64,000 bases of DNA from Cymodocea nodosa (Eukaryota; Streptophyta; Magnoliopsida; Alismatales; Cymodoceaceae). A program made the translations under genes and the position numbers. This document shows positions 46,535-57,569 of the stretch, piece after piece. The notes beneath the pieces are model-generated. The model searched no databases, had not been told where the DNA came from, and was given only the letters and a program-made list of their open reading frames with translations. The DNA lies in the NCBI GenBank assembly GCA_036874045.1, contig CM072347.1, positions 6,202,501 to 6,266,500 of the forward strand, written 5' to 3'. The first letter of the stretch is position 1. Each line of letters opens with the position of its first letter.

Positions 46535-47670
46535 ATGGAATTTATGAAATTATCGCTAGATGCACTAAGGGAAGTACTGAGTAACCTATCAGCTAAAGAT
46601 CTGTGTAGATTGTGTTGTGTATCAAAAGAAATTGAAGACTGTGTTAGAGAAAAATATTTTCATGGACTACAAGCTGTAAAAATGACTAAGATTAGAGATG
46701 GATTTATATGGAAGTCATTTAATCATAGTTCAATCAGCTATGAATATCTGAATATGGAAGAAACTGCTGGAATTCCACCTAATACATTAGAAGGAATAGA
46801 TCATATTATGGAGATGGATGAAGGATTAATTATTTACAGAACCAAACTAAGGTATGCAATTCTGTTACTTGATATTTTGATTAGAAATCCTATTACAAGA
46901 GAAGAATAGAATATAGGAAGGCCTAATAAATATGAAGTACCAACTGAAAATTATGGGTCAGCTTTAATTTTTTCTGATAAAAATTTGACCATTCTTGAAA
47001 AATTATATTATTGGAGATCAACTAGGAAGTAGGATGAAGATTTATACTTAAGTGTGTATAATTTTCTAAATAGATCTTGGACTGAAAGTACTATGATATA
47101 TCTAGGATAGAAAGCTTTAATTAACAACATGCATGTCATACTTGATGGATATATATATTTAGTCACCGATATATCAGTTGCATTTAGATCTAATTTATAC
47201 ATAGTAAGCATAGACAATTATGATGATTTTATAGAAATATTACCTATACCGAGTGATATAACTAAACCACCATCTTCAGAATATGATCAAATTCAATTAG
47301 GAATGTGGTATAATGAATATGATGATCCTACTTTATGTCTGATAAGATGGTGGGATGAATTGAAGAAATTTCAAATATGGATTATAAAAGACCTAAATGA
47401 ATGGAAGTGGGAAGAGGAATATATTGAAATAAATATAGAAATAGAAATAGTTACATTACCTTGAACAGAAGACGATCCCTTTCTGCATTTCATTTCATTA
47501 ATGGTAATACACTTATATTTAGTATTGATAACATACTACAAGTTTACAAGCTAAAAAGGAAAACGAACTGCATTAAAATAGAATTAATAGCAAGAAGAAT
47601 TATGCCTAAAAAGTTTGCATGGACTAACACATTTATTCCATTTGTTACTACTTTTCAATCATGCTCTTAA
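46535..47670 (+). pseudogene. F-box/FBA gene copy carried by gypsy element 6
   Basis: Full-length extent from ATG at 46535 to stop at 47670. F-box LDALREVLSNLSAKDLCRL, then EKYFHGLQAVKMTKIRDGF, YLNMEETAGIPPNTLEGIDH, RNPITREE, KFQIWIIKDLNEWKWEEEYI and a C-terminal PKKFAWTNTFIPFVTTFQSC. The product of the family would be an SCF adaptor if expressed. It has several breaks and is the most diverged full-length copy. Confidence 0.75.
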
Positions 47671-48121
47671 ACTGTGATTCTATGCTTTTAATGTTGTGTA
47701 TTCTTTATTTATTTTTAGAAAAAAAAAAATTTAGTTTTATTTTATAAGAAAAAAAAAACAATAACAAAATATCAATCTAGTTTGTTGGTATCTATTCTAA
47801 AAAACCAATTGGCTTGCTTGTGAGCCACCAAAGGCATAGGAGCTTGGGTTCCACACAAGACACTGAATTAGCAATTTTTGTTTTGTTTTGTTATTATATA
47901 TTCTACTTTTATTTGTGAATGAAAATTTTTTCAAAATCAAAAATCAGAAGATATGGAAGGAGATACAAAAGAATAAGGTATGTAATTGATTACTTATCTT
48001 GAATTTACATTCAAATTCAATTCATTGAGTTAGGTGCTAAGTCAACGAAACAATATTCATGCCTGCTATAATTACTGTATTTATTGTAAAATCTTTTACA
48101 TTGAGGACAATGCAAAATGTA
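47671..48121 (+). other. Spacer downstream of F-box ORF, element 6
   Basis: Non-coding, homologous to 42527-42998 (GTGAGCCACCAAAGGCATAG at 47821). Nothing else recognised. Confidence 0.5.
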
Positions 48122-48135
48122 GGTATGGGGGGAGG
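48122..48135 (+). promoter_or_regulatory. Polypurine tract 1 of element 6
   Basis: GGTATGGGGGGAGG after ACATTGAGGACAATGCAAAA, about 1.3 kb from the LTR. Confidence 0.7.
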
Positions 48136-49428
48136 TAATTAAAGTAACACCCATGTAATTTTGTTAATTAAAGGAATTAGAATGGTACTTCAAAAGTTCT
48201 ATGGAAATTGAAATTTTTTATTTATGAATTTGCTATAACTATTCGATAATTGAGATTATAAAATTTTTAAGAACCATAACTGCTTGAATGTTATATTTAG
48301 AATCTTATATAAGATGCTACAGAATTTTACTATTCATGCAAATCTAGATATAGTATCTTATGTTTTTGCTGAATTTTATGAGTTTAACAATTTTACGATT
48401 TTAAAATGAAATCAAAATGCTTAACTGAAACTCAATAAATTATCTAAAATCCTAAAAGAGCTGAAATGTTGATTTTTGGATTAAAGGAAATACATATGAT
48501 CAAAGATACACTTAATTTGATTGATTAAACTTGTAGAATGATTTATGTGTAGAGCTTATTAAACTATAGAAAAAGTATGAGTTTATTGATATGGATTCAT
48601 ATTTTCAGTAAATAATAGAAGTAGGACTATATGAGATTTGTGTTTTATTACATCTGTATTAATGAAATACATATATGTTCTGAATGTTTTGAAAGAAAAA
48701 AAAAAAAAAAACTTTGAGAGTTTATTGACTTGTTTGATCACGAGCCTTTTGTACTTGAGTAGATAGGTATGTAAAGATTGTTGACCTAAAAATGACTTTT
48801 TAAATTTGGCAACCTAAGGTCCTGATCAGATTTAGGATTGTTAACTGAAAGCTCGATACATGGGTACACTAGAAAGCTCTTGTATGATTCAAGCTTGTCA
48901 AGTTAACTTTTAAAGTACAAATATTCATATACTGTTTTGAAAAGATACAAGTGTTTTGTGAAATACAGATATCTTTTGAATCGAGTATATTTTCTGTTCT
49001 CTAAGATTACTAAAGTATGAATCTAGAATAGACTTTTGAAGTTGTTTATTTGAGATACAATTCTTTATTCTACTTATCTTAATCATATTGAATTGGATTG
49101 TGTTTTGATTTGTATGTAGTTGAAATTTATTCTACAAATCATATTGAAAAATTCAAGATGATAGATGTTGAAAAGAAGAAAAAATGATAATATAATTAAC
49201 ACCTATGTGATGTTGATATATTTTGTATATAATTTACATATATTCTAAGTATATTTGCAGGTTGAAGAGGAGAAAACAAAATTAAAATAGATCACTGAAA
49301 CATACAAAAAATCTATATAGTAATCTAGTTTATTATTTTGAAGAAGAACGAAATAAAGAATTAATTCTAGCACTGTAGAAAGACTAACTAGTTAGATCTT
49401 AGTTTGCTAAGGGACTAGCAAAATTTAA
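48136..49428 (+). other. Inter-polypurine spacer of element 6
   Basis: Homologous to the other three spacers. No sense-strand gene seen. Confidence 0.55.
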
Positions 49429-49440
49429 GTATGGGGGAAG
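49429..49440 (+). promoter_or_regulatory. Polypurine tract 2 of element 6
   Basis: GTATGGGGGAAG immediately before the LTR start TGTTTAG at 49441. Confidence 0.85.
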
Positions 49441-51378
49441 TGTTTAGAATGAAAAAGTGCATAATATTAACGGTTAAATGATGGTTAATTGCATAATATT
49501 TAGCTTATCATATGAGAATTAAGTCATTATGTTATAATTGCACTATTATATACTTTAATGAAAGAATCTGCATAATTTTAGGGAATTAATGTTAATTTAG
49601 TACATTTCTGAATTGTTAGTAAAATTGCAGGCTGTGAAATTCTTAAGTATCTGAATTTTTTGTTATTTCGGAGAGTTATGTTTAATGTACTGGATAGTTA
49701 TGTTTTAAAGAATATTTTATTATTTTCTAAAGTACACGTGTTGAAATCATAATGCATGACTTAAGTGGATTTTCAGTAAGTTATCTGTTAACTATCCAAA
49801 ATGCATCTAGGCATCGGATAGTTAGGTTCGTAAGTGTCCAAAATATCTTAACTTGTTAAGTTAGAATTATGCACGTGTTGAATTTAAATGCTTTAGTAGA
49901 TCACGTGAGATGCATATGTTTAACTCGTTAAGTTAGCATAACTGTACGCGTTGGGTTACATGAATACACACTACGGTAACACGTTATGTTAGTAGCTTAT
50001 TTCTTTATTGCACGTGTTTTAGTTAAATCAACGAAGAAAGTCCGTTGAGTTATTTGTAACTCCATGAACCTTTTATTTTCTAATATACCACTGTAGTAGT
50101 TATAGAAATAGGACATTCGAAGGAAAACCACGATTGCACGTATCACGTAGGAATTCACTCGTGGAAGAAAGAAGAAATCACCATCGTTGATATGAATGAA
50201 GGAAATCTAATCAATCATTTAAGCGGGAGCAATTACTATTGTAAGAAATATAAAAGACGAAGAAAAAGTGTGTGCAAAGGGTGTTGGAGAACCGTGCTAA
50301 TTGCAGGCAGCATTAGAAGTTCCCTAAAGCTCTGCACCACCACCATAATCACCAACCATCGGAGGTCTGTGAGGATACTTTCCTGATGTCGGGTCGATTT
50401 CGAGCTAAACACGGTGTTTGACAACTACTGTGATGAGTGATCGCGTCGCGAGAAGGGAAGTCATTTTCACCAAGCACCGATTCATATCTCAAGAGATCGT
50501 AAAGCTTCTAGCCTTAGTTTTGGGTTGATGCTAGTATGCTAAGGAGGAGATCATCTTGCAATTTTGGACTCATGATTCTATAGGGAGAGGAGATAAGATT
50601 GTAAGTAATTAAGTTTTTAGTAATGTAATCGCGTCGCATGTAGTGACATAAGTTTTACTGTCCATAGAGGTTTTTACATTTCACCTTTCATTCATCTTCA
50701 GGAACATATCAAAAACAAAAATACCAAAAACAACAACTTATCTGTGTACATTTAGTATGTAAGTGTTGTATTGTTTGTTTTGTATCGTGATTAATGTTAT
50801 CATAGTTAGTATTGTGAATGTTTTATGTTTGATTGATTCAGAAAATAGATAATAGTTTTTACAATTTACTAAAATTATTGTGTTCCAGATATTTAAAGAT
50901 TTTAATGGTTATTGTTTGAAATATCTGAATGTTAGTGTTACTTAATGATAAATCTAATTTTAACTAGTATTGAAGAGCTTAATTGATGTTATTTACAATC
51001 TGTGGAACCGCCCAATGGTTGGCCGAATTCCTTTGTAAATAGCAGTATTAAATTGTATTGTTAGACTTATAGAGTTAACTTAAGTCCACGAGGTTAGTCC
51101 ATTGAGTTAGCTATAACTCTACGAACTAGGTTTGTTGTATTAATTATAACTCAACGAAGTGCTTTACTAATCACATAAACTCCAATATAAAAATTAGAAC
51201 AGTACACAATTCTTACTCCATTTCTCTGTGAGATCGACCTATACTTGCACACAAATACAATATACGTTGTGCACTTGTAGTTAAAATACAAATTGGAATT
51301 AATATCTAATTTGTGTGAAAGTTTGTTAGTTTAATTCTAAAAGTAATTATTGATATAAGCATAAAGATAAAGTAAACA
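49441..51378 (+). repeat. 3' LTR of element 6, short-end variant
   Basis: Starts TGTTTAGAATGAAAAAG and ends AAAGTAAACA at 51378. It thus lacks the last roughly 60 bases (TTTTTCTAGTGTAGTGC...CCAAACA) seen in the other LTRs, yet it keeps TG...CA ends with a 6-base terminal inverted repeat TGTTTA/TAAACA. The U3 array (49650-49950) is reduced. The GC-richer block is at about 50335-50510. Confidence 0.75.
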
Positions 51379-51780
51379 AGCTTAAGATCTAATCTTTCAC
51401 ATCAATACAAGTACATACAATAAACATAATATCAAGTCTACTATATGTTGATACAGTAAAGAACCAATTATGTTTTTATATTTTCTTTGATCTATGATTT
51501 TACCTATGTTATCAATATTTAATTTTAATAAAGTACTCATAAGAATTCGTCAAATTACTATATCTAAAAAATTAAATTTCTTAAGAATGTTAACTACATA
51601 TTTTTTCTAATTTAAAAATAACCTTTATCTATTTACTTAATTTAAAATCTTAAAAAATATATGAAAACTCTTTCGTCGTACTTATTTCAATTTTATTGAT
51701 CATTTCTTGAAAAAAGAAAAACTTTTCTATAAATTTGTCAAAAATTACGGACAGTAAAAGAAAGGATTTTATTCATTACG
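51379..51780. other. AT-rich unique spacer left of the phosphate transporter
   Basis: Very AT-rich, no coding potential, no repeat homology recognised inside the window. Confidence 0.5.
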
Positions 51781-51797
51781 TACGTCACTGATGACAA

Positions 51798-51883
51798 TAC
51801 AGAAAAGTAAAAGAAAAAGAAAACCGTCGAAATGCCAAATTACAGAAAGTAAAAAGAAAAAGAAAACCGTCGAAATGTCAAAA
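51798..51883. repeat. 43-bp tandem repeat, two copies, 3' of the phosphate transporter
   Basis: Units 51798-51840 and 51841-51883 both contain AAAACCGTCGAAATG and an A-rich arm, with a few differences. They lie about 100 bases past the stop codon on the 3' side of the gene. Confidence 0.75.
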
Positions 51884-51980
51884 ACTGAGGAACGCTTTAC
51901 CTTTCATCAGCCATGTATCACAAAAGTCGTCAGTTCCCAACGTAAAACCCGACGGAGCCAGTAAATAAAAACGCTATGAA

Positions 51981-53850
51981 TCAGAGTCTCCATCTATTGC
52001 CAGGTGCATTGATGACAAAGCCCATGACGCAGCCGGAGAAGATACCGGCAATGGGCAGGGTGATCATCCAACCAAGGTAGATCCAAGCGACCATGCGCCA
52101 GTTGATAGCACGCCAGGTACCGTTGCAAAGACCGACGCCGACGGTGGCACCAGTAATGCACTGTGTGGTGGAGATGGGAAGCGCTGGAGAAACACCAAAT
52201 GTTAGCTGTCGATCTTTTATTTGGGAGAGCGGAGCAGTATGGGATCAAAACTTACCGAGCCTGGTAGCAAGGATGATGGTGATGGCAGAGCCAAGCTCAA
52301 TGGAGAAACCACGGGAAGGCGACTGGAGAGTGAGGCGGTTACCCAAGTTCTTCATGATGTGGTAGCCATAAGTCCAGAGACCGATCATTATGCCACCACC
52401 ACCGAAGGCAAGAATCCAGATGGGCACGCAAGCCTTCTTCTTGGGATATTTGCCAGTCTGCCAGATCTGATAGATGGACGAGTAGGGGCCGATGGCGTTG
52501 GCAACTTCGTTGGCACCGTGGGTGAAAGAGGCGGTGGCGGCGGTCATAACTTGGAGGAACGCGAAGATGTATTCCACCTTATTATCAAAGTGAGAGGCAC
52601 TAGCATGGGTGTCTTCGAGATCGCCAGACAGAACACCCGTCTCTTTCTGACTGTTGATGACATCCTTGTCGACACCTCGGAGGAGAAGCCACTTGACCCA
52701 CCAGAAAAGGACTGGGCCAGAGAAGAGCTTGCCCTCGGGCTTGGGACCGACGATGGACTTGTGCTTGGGCATCTCGAAGTCGTCGACAGCGTCGGGATCA
52801 GCCTCGACATCACCACTGGCAGCAGCACTCTTGCGGCGAGCCTCGAGCTGCTTGCGGGTGAGATGGCCAGCGTAGAAGTCGCGGATGCAGTAGCCGGAAG
52901 GAGGAGGAGGGACCTCGCCACGCCGGAGGACGAAAGGGCCCATGGGTATGTGGAACCAGCGGAGCTGCCAGTCATCCTTGACAACCTTGCGGTAGATCCA
53001 CGGGAGGAGGAAGATTTGGATCAGGAGGGCAAAGCCACAACCGGTGCTGATAATGATGCCAGCAGTCGCACCATTGGAGACATTGCTCTTGATCTGGCCA
53101 CACTTTGTAACGATCAACATACAAAGGAGGGAGGCGGTGACACCGAAGTACAAGGGAATGCTGTTGAGAGCGTACATGACGGGGTTGCGGCCGAGAAGTA
53201 CACTGTACTTGGTGATGAGGAAGATGATCGATGCGAAGCATCCAGAGATGCAAGGAGTGATAATCCATGCGAGGAAGACAGCAACGACACCAGAGTTGGC
53301 CTTGAATGTGCCATCCTTTTCTTTGCCGACCCAGGTCACGTTTTCAGCGCCGACAGCGGCAATACCCATACCGAGGACACCACCGAGAATGGAGTGGGTT
53401 GTCGAGACCGGGAAACCGATCTTGGTGGCCATGGTGAGGAAGCACGCCGAGGCCATAACGGCACACAACATGCCCAGCATCAGGATGGCGGGATCCTCTT
53501 TGAAGTGATTGGTGTCGACAATCTTTGTGCCGATGATGGTATCTGTGACACGGGAACCAGCGCCGACAGCGCCGAAGAACTCCATGATACCGCCGAGGAC
53601 CATGGCTTGGAGATAGGTAACAGACCTGGAGGCGACCGAGGTGGCCCAAGAGTTGGCAACATCGTTGCCACCTGAGGGGTGGTTGTCATGTTAGAATTCA
53701 ATTCTTTTATGGATTCACTCGCTTTGTTGTGCACTTATTGCTTATTGTTTTACGGTGGGGCAACAAGAACTTACCAATGTTCCAAGCGTGGAGGAAGGCG
53801 AAGATCGTTCCGAGGGCGAAGATGTAGTCGTACTGGCTGTAGAAGGCCAT
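51981..53850 (-). CDS. Fungal-type Na+/phosphate symporter (Pho89/PHO-4 family), 3 exons
   Basis: Exons on the minus strand: 53850-53775, 53671-52256 and 52183-51981, giving 1695 nt or 564 residues, intact. It is a PiT/PHO-4 plasma-membrane phosphate permease expected to import phosphate with Na+. The inverted duplicated signature is present: GGNDVANSWATSV (residues 26-38) and HGANEVANAIGP (410-421), each paired with a PVSTTH/PISTTQ segment (113-118, 500-505). A long hydrophilic loop (about 255-385) separates the two multi-helix halves. The closest family by eye is Pezizomycotina PHO-4/Pho89: DWQLRWFHIPMGPFVLRRG, VPPPPSGY and the C-terminus NWRMVAWIYLGWMITLPIAG. It does not resemble plant plastid PHT2;1. 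Both introns (103 and 72 nt) have GTAAGT donors and CTAAC branch-type motifs. Codons are GC-rich at third positions, unlike every neighbour. Start choice: the first ATG in frame with MAFYSQYDYIFALGTIFAF, which matches the family N-terminus. Confidence 0.92.
52184..52255 (-). other. Intron 2 of the phosphate transporter, 72 nt
   Basis: The minus strand starts GTAAGTTTTG and ends TTTCTCCAG. GCTAACA near the 3' end fits a fungal branch point. It splits the Ala codon 498. Confidence 0.9.
53672..53774 (-). other. Intron 1 of the phosphate transporter, 103 nt
   Basis: The minus strand starts GTAAGTTCTTG and ends CCACCCCTCAG, with TTCTAACATG as likely branch site. Splicing restores the conserved NIGGNDVAN motif. 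Confidence 0.9.
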
Positions 53851-54240
53851 GGCGAATTGTGACCGGCTGTAGTGGGGGCGGACCGGCAGCGCTTTTCTCT
53901 CTTCTCACTCTATTTGTGAATTGTGAGAGGGCGGTAGCTGGGGCTCCTCCAAGGCACTCCGGGGAAATGTTCCTTCTGCACGGCGAGATGTCATCGACAC
54001 GCCGGGGAAATGTTCCTTCGAACTCGTTGACTTGTCAAGTGACTCCGCTCTGATTCTGATGATGAAGGGAACTGGAAGAAACCTAAAGATGTTTCACCGA
54101 GCAGGAGGACGAGGGGGCTCTTTGTTTGAAAGGTCCGGGGAGGAGGGGGTCTTCTATATATAAGATTTTGAGAGCGGCTCGGGCCTAACGGTTTCCTAAT
54201 GTCAAGGGTTCCATACTTACAGACAAGAGAAGAACAGAAG
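53851..54240 (-). promoter_or_regulatory. 5' flank of the phosphate transporter
   Basis: GC-richer upstream region. A TATATATA box lies at 54155-54162, about 305 bases before the ATG. A direct repeat CCGGGGAAATGTTCCTTC occurs at 53959-53976 and 54002-54019. I looked for CACGTG, the site of the fungal NUC-1/Pho4 regulators, and saw none here. Confidence 0.5.
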
Positions 54241-55588
54241 GCGAAACCTGGGAAAATAATTTACCTCTGGTGTTATAAAATAATAAAATAAAAACCGGGT
54301 AATAAAAATTAAAATTTTATAATGATTATATACACCCTAACGCTGGCATATTAAGCTGCTTCGCTATTATTATTGTAACCGGAAGTTATTTAATACATTT
54401 TAAAAAAAATATCCAGGAGTGAATATGGTAAAAGGTTGGCGTTAAATATAAAAAGAAATCCGGGCCAAGGAGTGATTTATTAGTTATTAAAGCCACGGCT
54501 AGTAAGGCGATTATACTTCGAATAAACCTTATTGTCATTTTATGAATACGACATTCACGCTTTTTCTTAATAGAAGTGCCCTTTCAACCAATATCTATAT
54601 TGCACACGGTCTTAAAATCCATAGGCTTTGCCACCCTTGAAGGGAATTAATTAAAAATTGCCGCCAGCTATAAACGCAGGATTTACATTGACCGTATTTT
54701 AATTTGGCGACTCTTCTTAATTTATATTTAATCAATATAATACATTTCAAAACCACTGATTGGTCCAATACTAGCAACGAAAACATTCTATCGGTCGATT
54801 GGAAATGGTGGGGGATTTTTGTACCGATGCCAAATATGGGTTTTTGTGTAAATGGTGTGATTTATGCGATGAGTGATGTTACACCCTACATGAGATTGAC
54901 TCGGGTGATGAATCGATATAATTAAAGGTCGATAGGCGTGAAGTGTCGTGATTAAAGAAGAGCTTTGATTTACAATACAGTAATGTCGATGAGAGTCGAT
55001 TCATCTACAAGGAGAGAATCAACTGGAGCATTAATGGTTATGAAAAACTAAAGGTGGTATGCGAGCAACTAGAAGTAGGGATAGTTAGAGTGGGGGCACA
55101 TCTATTAGCGTGTGAAGCTAACACATGCTAGTGGAAGAGCATCGTTGGAGAAACTGTGACGAAAGATGAATAGTTGCATTAAGTTGTAATGGTGAAGTTC
55201 AAAAGATGTGACTTTTGAGCGAGGGGTGAGCAAAGCTTATATAAGGGGTTTAAAGAAGCGGAGCTAGACAATGTTACCACACACAACTAAAGACTCTTCA
55301 TACGTGAAGGTGAATCGTTGGATATTAGAGGATTGAGTGTTGTCATGTGAAAGCTTTATAAGTGGGTAAGACCATTAGCTTTTCAACCAAATAATTTGAG
55401 ATAGGTTAATCAAAGATTGAGATGTCTAGTGTTAATAGGATTTGCACTAACTTATAAGAAAAATCCTATGACAATAGTTCCATTACCAAGATAGTCGAAG
55501 GAAACTCCTCTACAAATTGTAGTGAAAAAATAGAGCAATTGATCAAGAACATCGAAGATAGGTTGATAACTATTGTTTGGGTGAATTT
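54241..55588. other. Intergenic segment between transporter flank and LTR fragment
   Basis: No gene supported. 54241-54840 is AT-rich with scattered GC words (CCGGGCCAAGG, CCACGGCTAGTAAGG), in my judgement more like degraded fungal intergenic DNA. 54850-55588 is more balanced in composition and resembles neither the LTRs nor the island. Confidence 0.4.
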
Positions 55589-55953
55589 TGTTTACTTTAA
55601 TTATATGTTTATAATTTCTTTTAGAAGTAAACAAACAATTTTCATAAATTAGATTTTAATCTAATTTATTTTTAATTATAAGTGCACATTGTCTATTGTA
55701 TAAACATGCAAGTATAGGTTGATCCTAAGAGACTAAGTAAAAATTTCGTACTATTTTGATTTTTATAACTACAAGTTTATGTGTATTGAATTATGTCCTT
55801 CGTTAACTTACTGCTAACTTAACAAACTTAATTCGTTGAGTTATAGTTAACTCAACGGACTATCCTCATAGACTTAAGTTAACTCCATAAGCCTCACTAG
55901 TAACTTCCAATCAAATTTGATGTTCACAAAGGAATTTGGTCATTCATTGGGCA
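55589..55953 (-). repeat. Gypsy LTR fragment, short-end variant, minus orientation
   Basis: Begins TGTTTACTTTAATT and follows the U5 side of the gypsy LTR (AGAAGTAAACAAACAA, AAGTGCACATTGTCTATTGT, hairpin GTTGAGTTATAGTTAACTCAAC). At the GGAATTTGGTCATTCATTGGGC block it is cut by copia B. Confidence 0.8.
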
Positions 55954-57262
55954 TGTAAGATTGTCATATCACAAGAGAGAGGTGAATTGTATCTTTAGCA
56001 ATTAAAATTACTAGCAGATAAAATAAGAGCACAAAATACTTGTAAATAAAATTCTAATCTTTATCGACTTTAAAGAAAGAATTTACAATTTTTTTTCAAC
56101 TTAATTCCCTACTTGTCGGTTTTGATACAATAAAGTCTGAAATACAATTCAAAGGGAAAATAAAATCCTTATTCTAAACTATTTTGAATTGTATAAAACT
56201 TGATCTTTATTCACGTAACTTTTTTTCTTTCCTTTTGCTCAACTTTTATATCTCTTCTTCTCCAGTTGTTGAATTTCCTAAACTTCTTGCATTGCAGCTC
56301 ATTTTCTAAAATTACTTGGAATTCGAACTTCTTCTAATGTTGGAAAATTTTTCTAGATTTGAATATTCTAACTTGGGATTGGAATGAGATTGAATACTCA
56401 GACTTGGTATTTTGAGATTGGGATGATTATAATGTAGCTCGTACCCTTTATTTATAGTAGTCGAACTATGACTTTATGCTCAACATATTCATCCACTTAA
56501 TCCATAATCCCATGTACTAATTTCAAATTCAAATTATCCATGATCTCCACTATCTTTTGAAAATCCACTATGTCCACTTTTTATTTTGAATTTCCACTAT
56601 GTCCACTTTTTATTTTGAATTTCCATTATCTCCATTATCATTTTGAACTTCCACGATTTCATATCGTAGATCCACTGAAACTTTATCTTCTTGGAGATTT
56701 GTAGAATATATTCTAAGTCACCTCTTTAATTGAACACTTATCATTTAACTCCTATAAAAACTCAAACGCTTATCTATAACTCTTCGAGTTCTTGCACTTG
56801 CAAAACACATGATTGAAATAAGAAAACTTATTTATTCGTTAGTCACTTTATAAAACTCGAACAGTTATCCATCCATGCATATAAAAACTCGAACAATTAT
56901 CTAACTCTTTGATTTTCATTACCGAACGCATATGAAAAACACATGAAAACTTAAAACATTAAAAACACACGTGTAGATAACTTAACTATACAAGTTTTTA
57001 ACATAACTCTTCAACTAAATCAAAACATTAACTATCCAAAAGTTTAACTATTAAAACTTAACTATCCGAAAACTTTAATTATCTGAAAACTTTAACTATT
57101 CGAAAATTTTAACTATCCAAAAGTTAACTATTTAGAATTTAAATGAAACTTTTCGATAACTTGTCAACATTTAATTACGTTACTATTATACTTAGAAAAT
57201 ATTATTTAGACTTATTTATAAACTTTAATAAAATATTTATCATCAAAACAAAATTCCTAACA
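55954..57262 (-). repeat. 3' LTR of copia B, about 1.31 kb
   Basis: In element orientation it runs from TGTTAGGAATTTTG (57262) to CAATCTTACA (55954). The end near 55954 is homologous to the copia A LTR end (GATTGTCATATCACAAGAG versus GATCGTATGGCTACACAAG). It carries TAACTATCCGAAAA-type motifs at about 57010-57130. Confidence 0.8.
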
Positions 57263-57569
57263 ATCTCTCCCTTTTTTATGATGATAAAACTTAATAAGTC
57301 AAATAAACTTTCTCCCCCTTTTTGGCATTAAAAAAAATGAAAACAACATATATATAAGGAAGACAATATGCTAAGTATATTTTTCAAAAAGAACTTTTAA
57401 ACATGTATAACTTCAAAACATGGATAAAAAAACTATTTATATAATAATTGTTGGAAACATAAATGTTGTTGTAACATAAATTTTGTAAATAGTTTATACA
57501 ATTTTTGGTAGCAAATTACAATTAATGAAATCATGTGATACATAATTTGTTTATTTACAAGCTTCTTTG
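57263..57569 (-). other. 3' UTR and polypurine tract of copia B
   Basis: Contains the polypurine tract next to the LTR and a second G-rich run near 57312-57320 (AAAAAGGGGGAGAAAG on the minus strand), both typical of SIRE-type 3' regions. Otherwise AT-rich. Confidence 0.6.

Larger units (their letters stand above)
44323..51378 (+). mobile_element. Gypsy element 6, 3' half with complete 3' LTR
   Basis: Plus strand: ORF3 (44328-45608), gag-like C-terminal part (45815-46320), F-box ORF (46535-47670), polypurine tracts 1 and 2, and 3' LTR (49441-51378). Pol and the 5' LTR are absent. Joined head-to-tail to element 5 at a short AGCA(A) overlap. Old copy with many breaks. Confidence 0.8.

Noticed and set aside
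52221-53675. A 484-codon open frame on the plus strand opposite the phosphate transporter
   Set aside because: It is a shadow of the GC-rich coding strand: low complexity, no recognisable domain, and it runs across the true exon and both intron edges.
51981-53850. Plant plastid phosphate transporter PHT2;1
   Set aside because: No transit peptide, fungal-type central loop and C-terminus, fungal-style introns and foreign codon usage.
53679-54053. A 124-codon plus-strand frame over the transporter 5' end
   Set aside because: It overlaps exon 1 and intron 1 on the opposite strand and has no recognisable content.
54595-55634. Small open frames right of the transporter
   Set aside because: Short, without motifs, and in AT-rich sequence. 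No support for genes.
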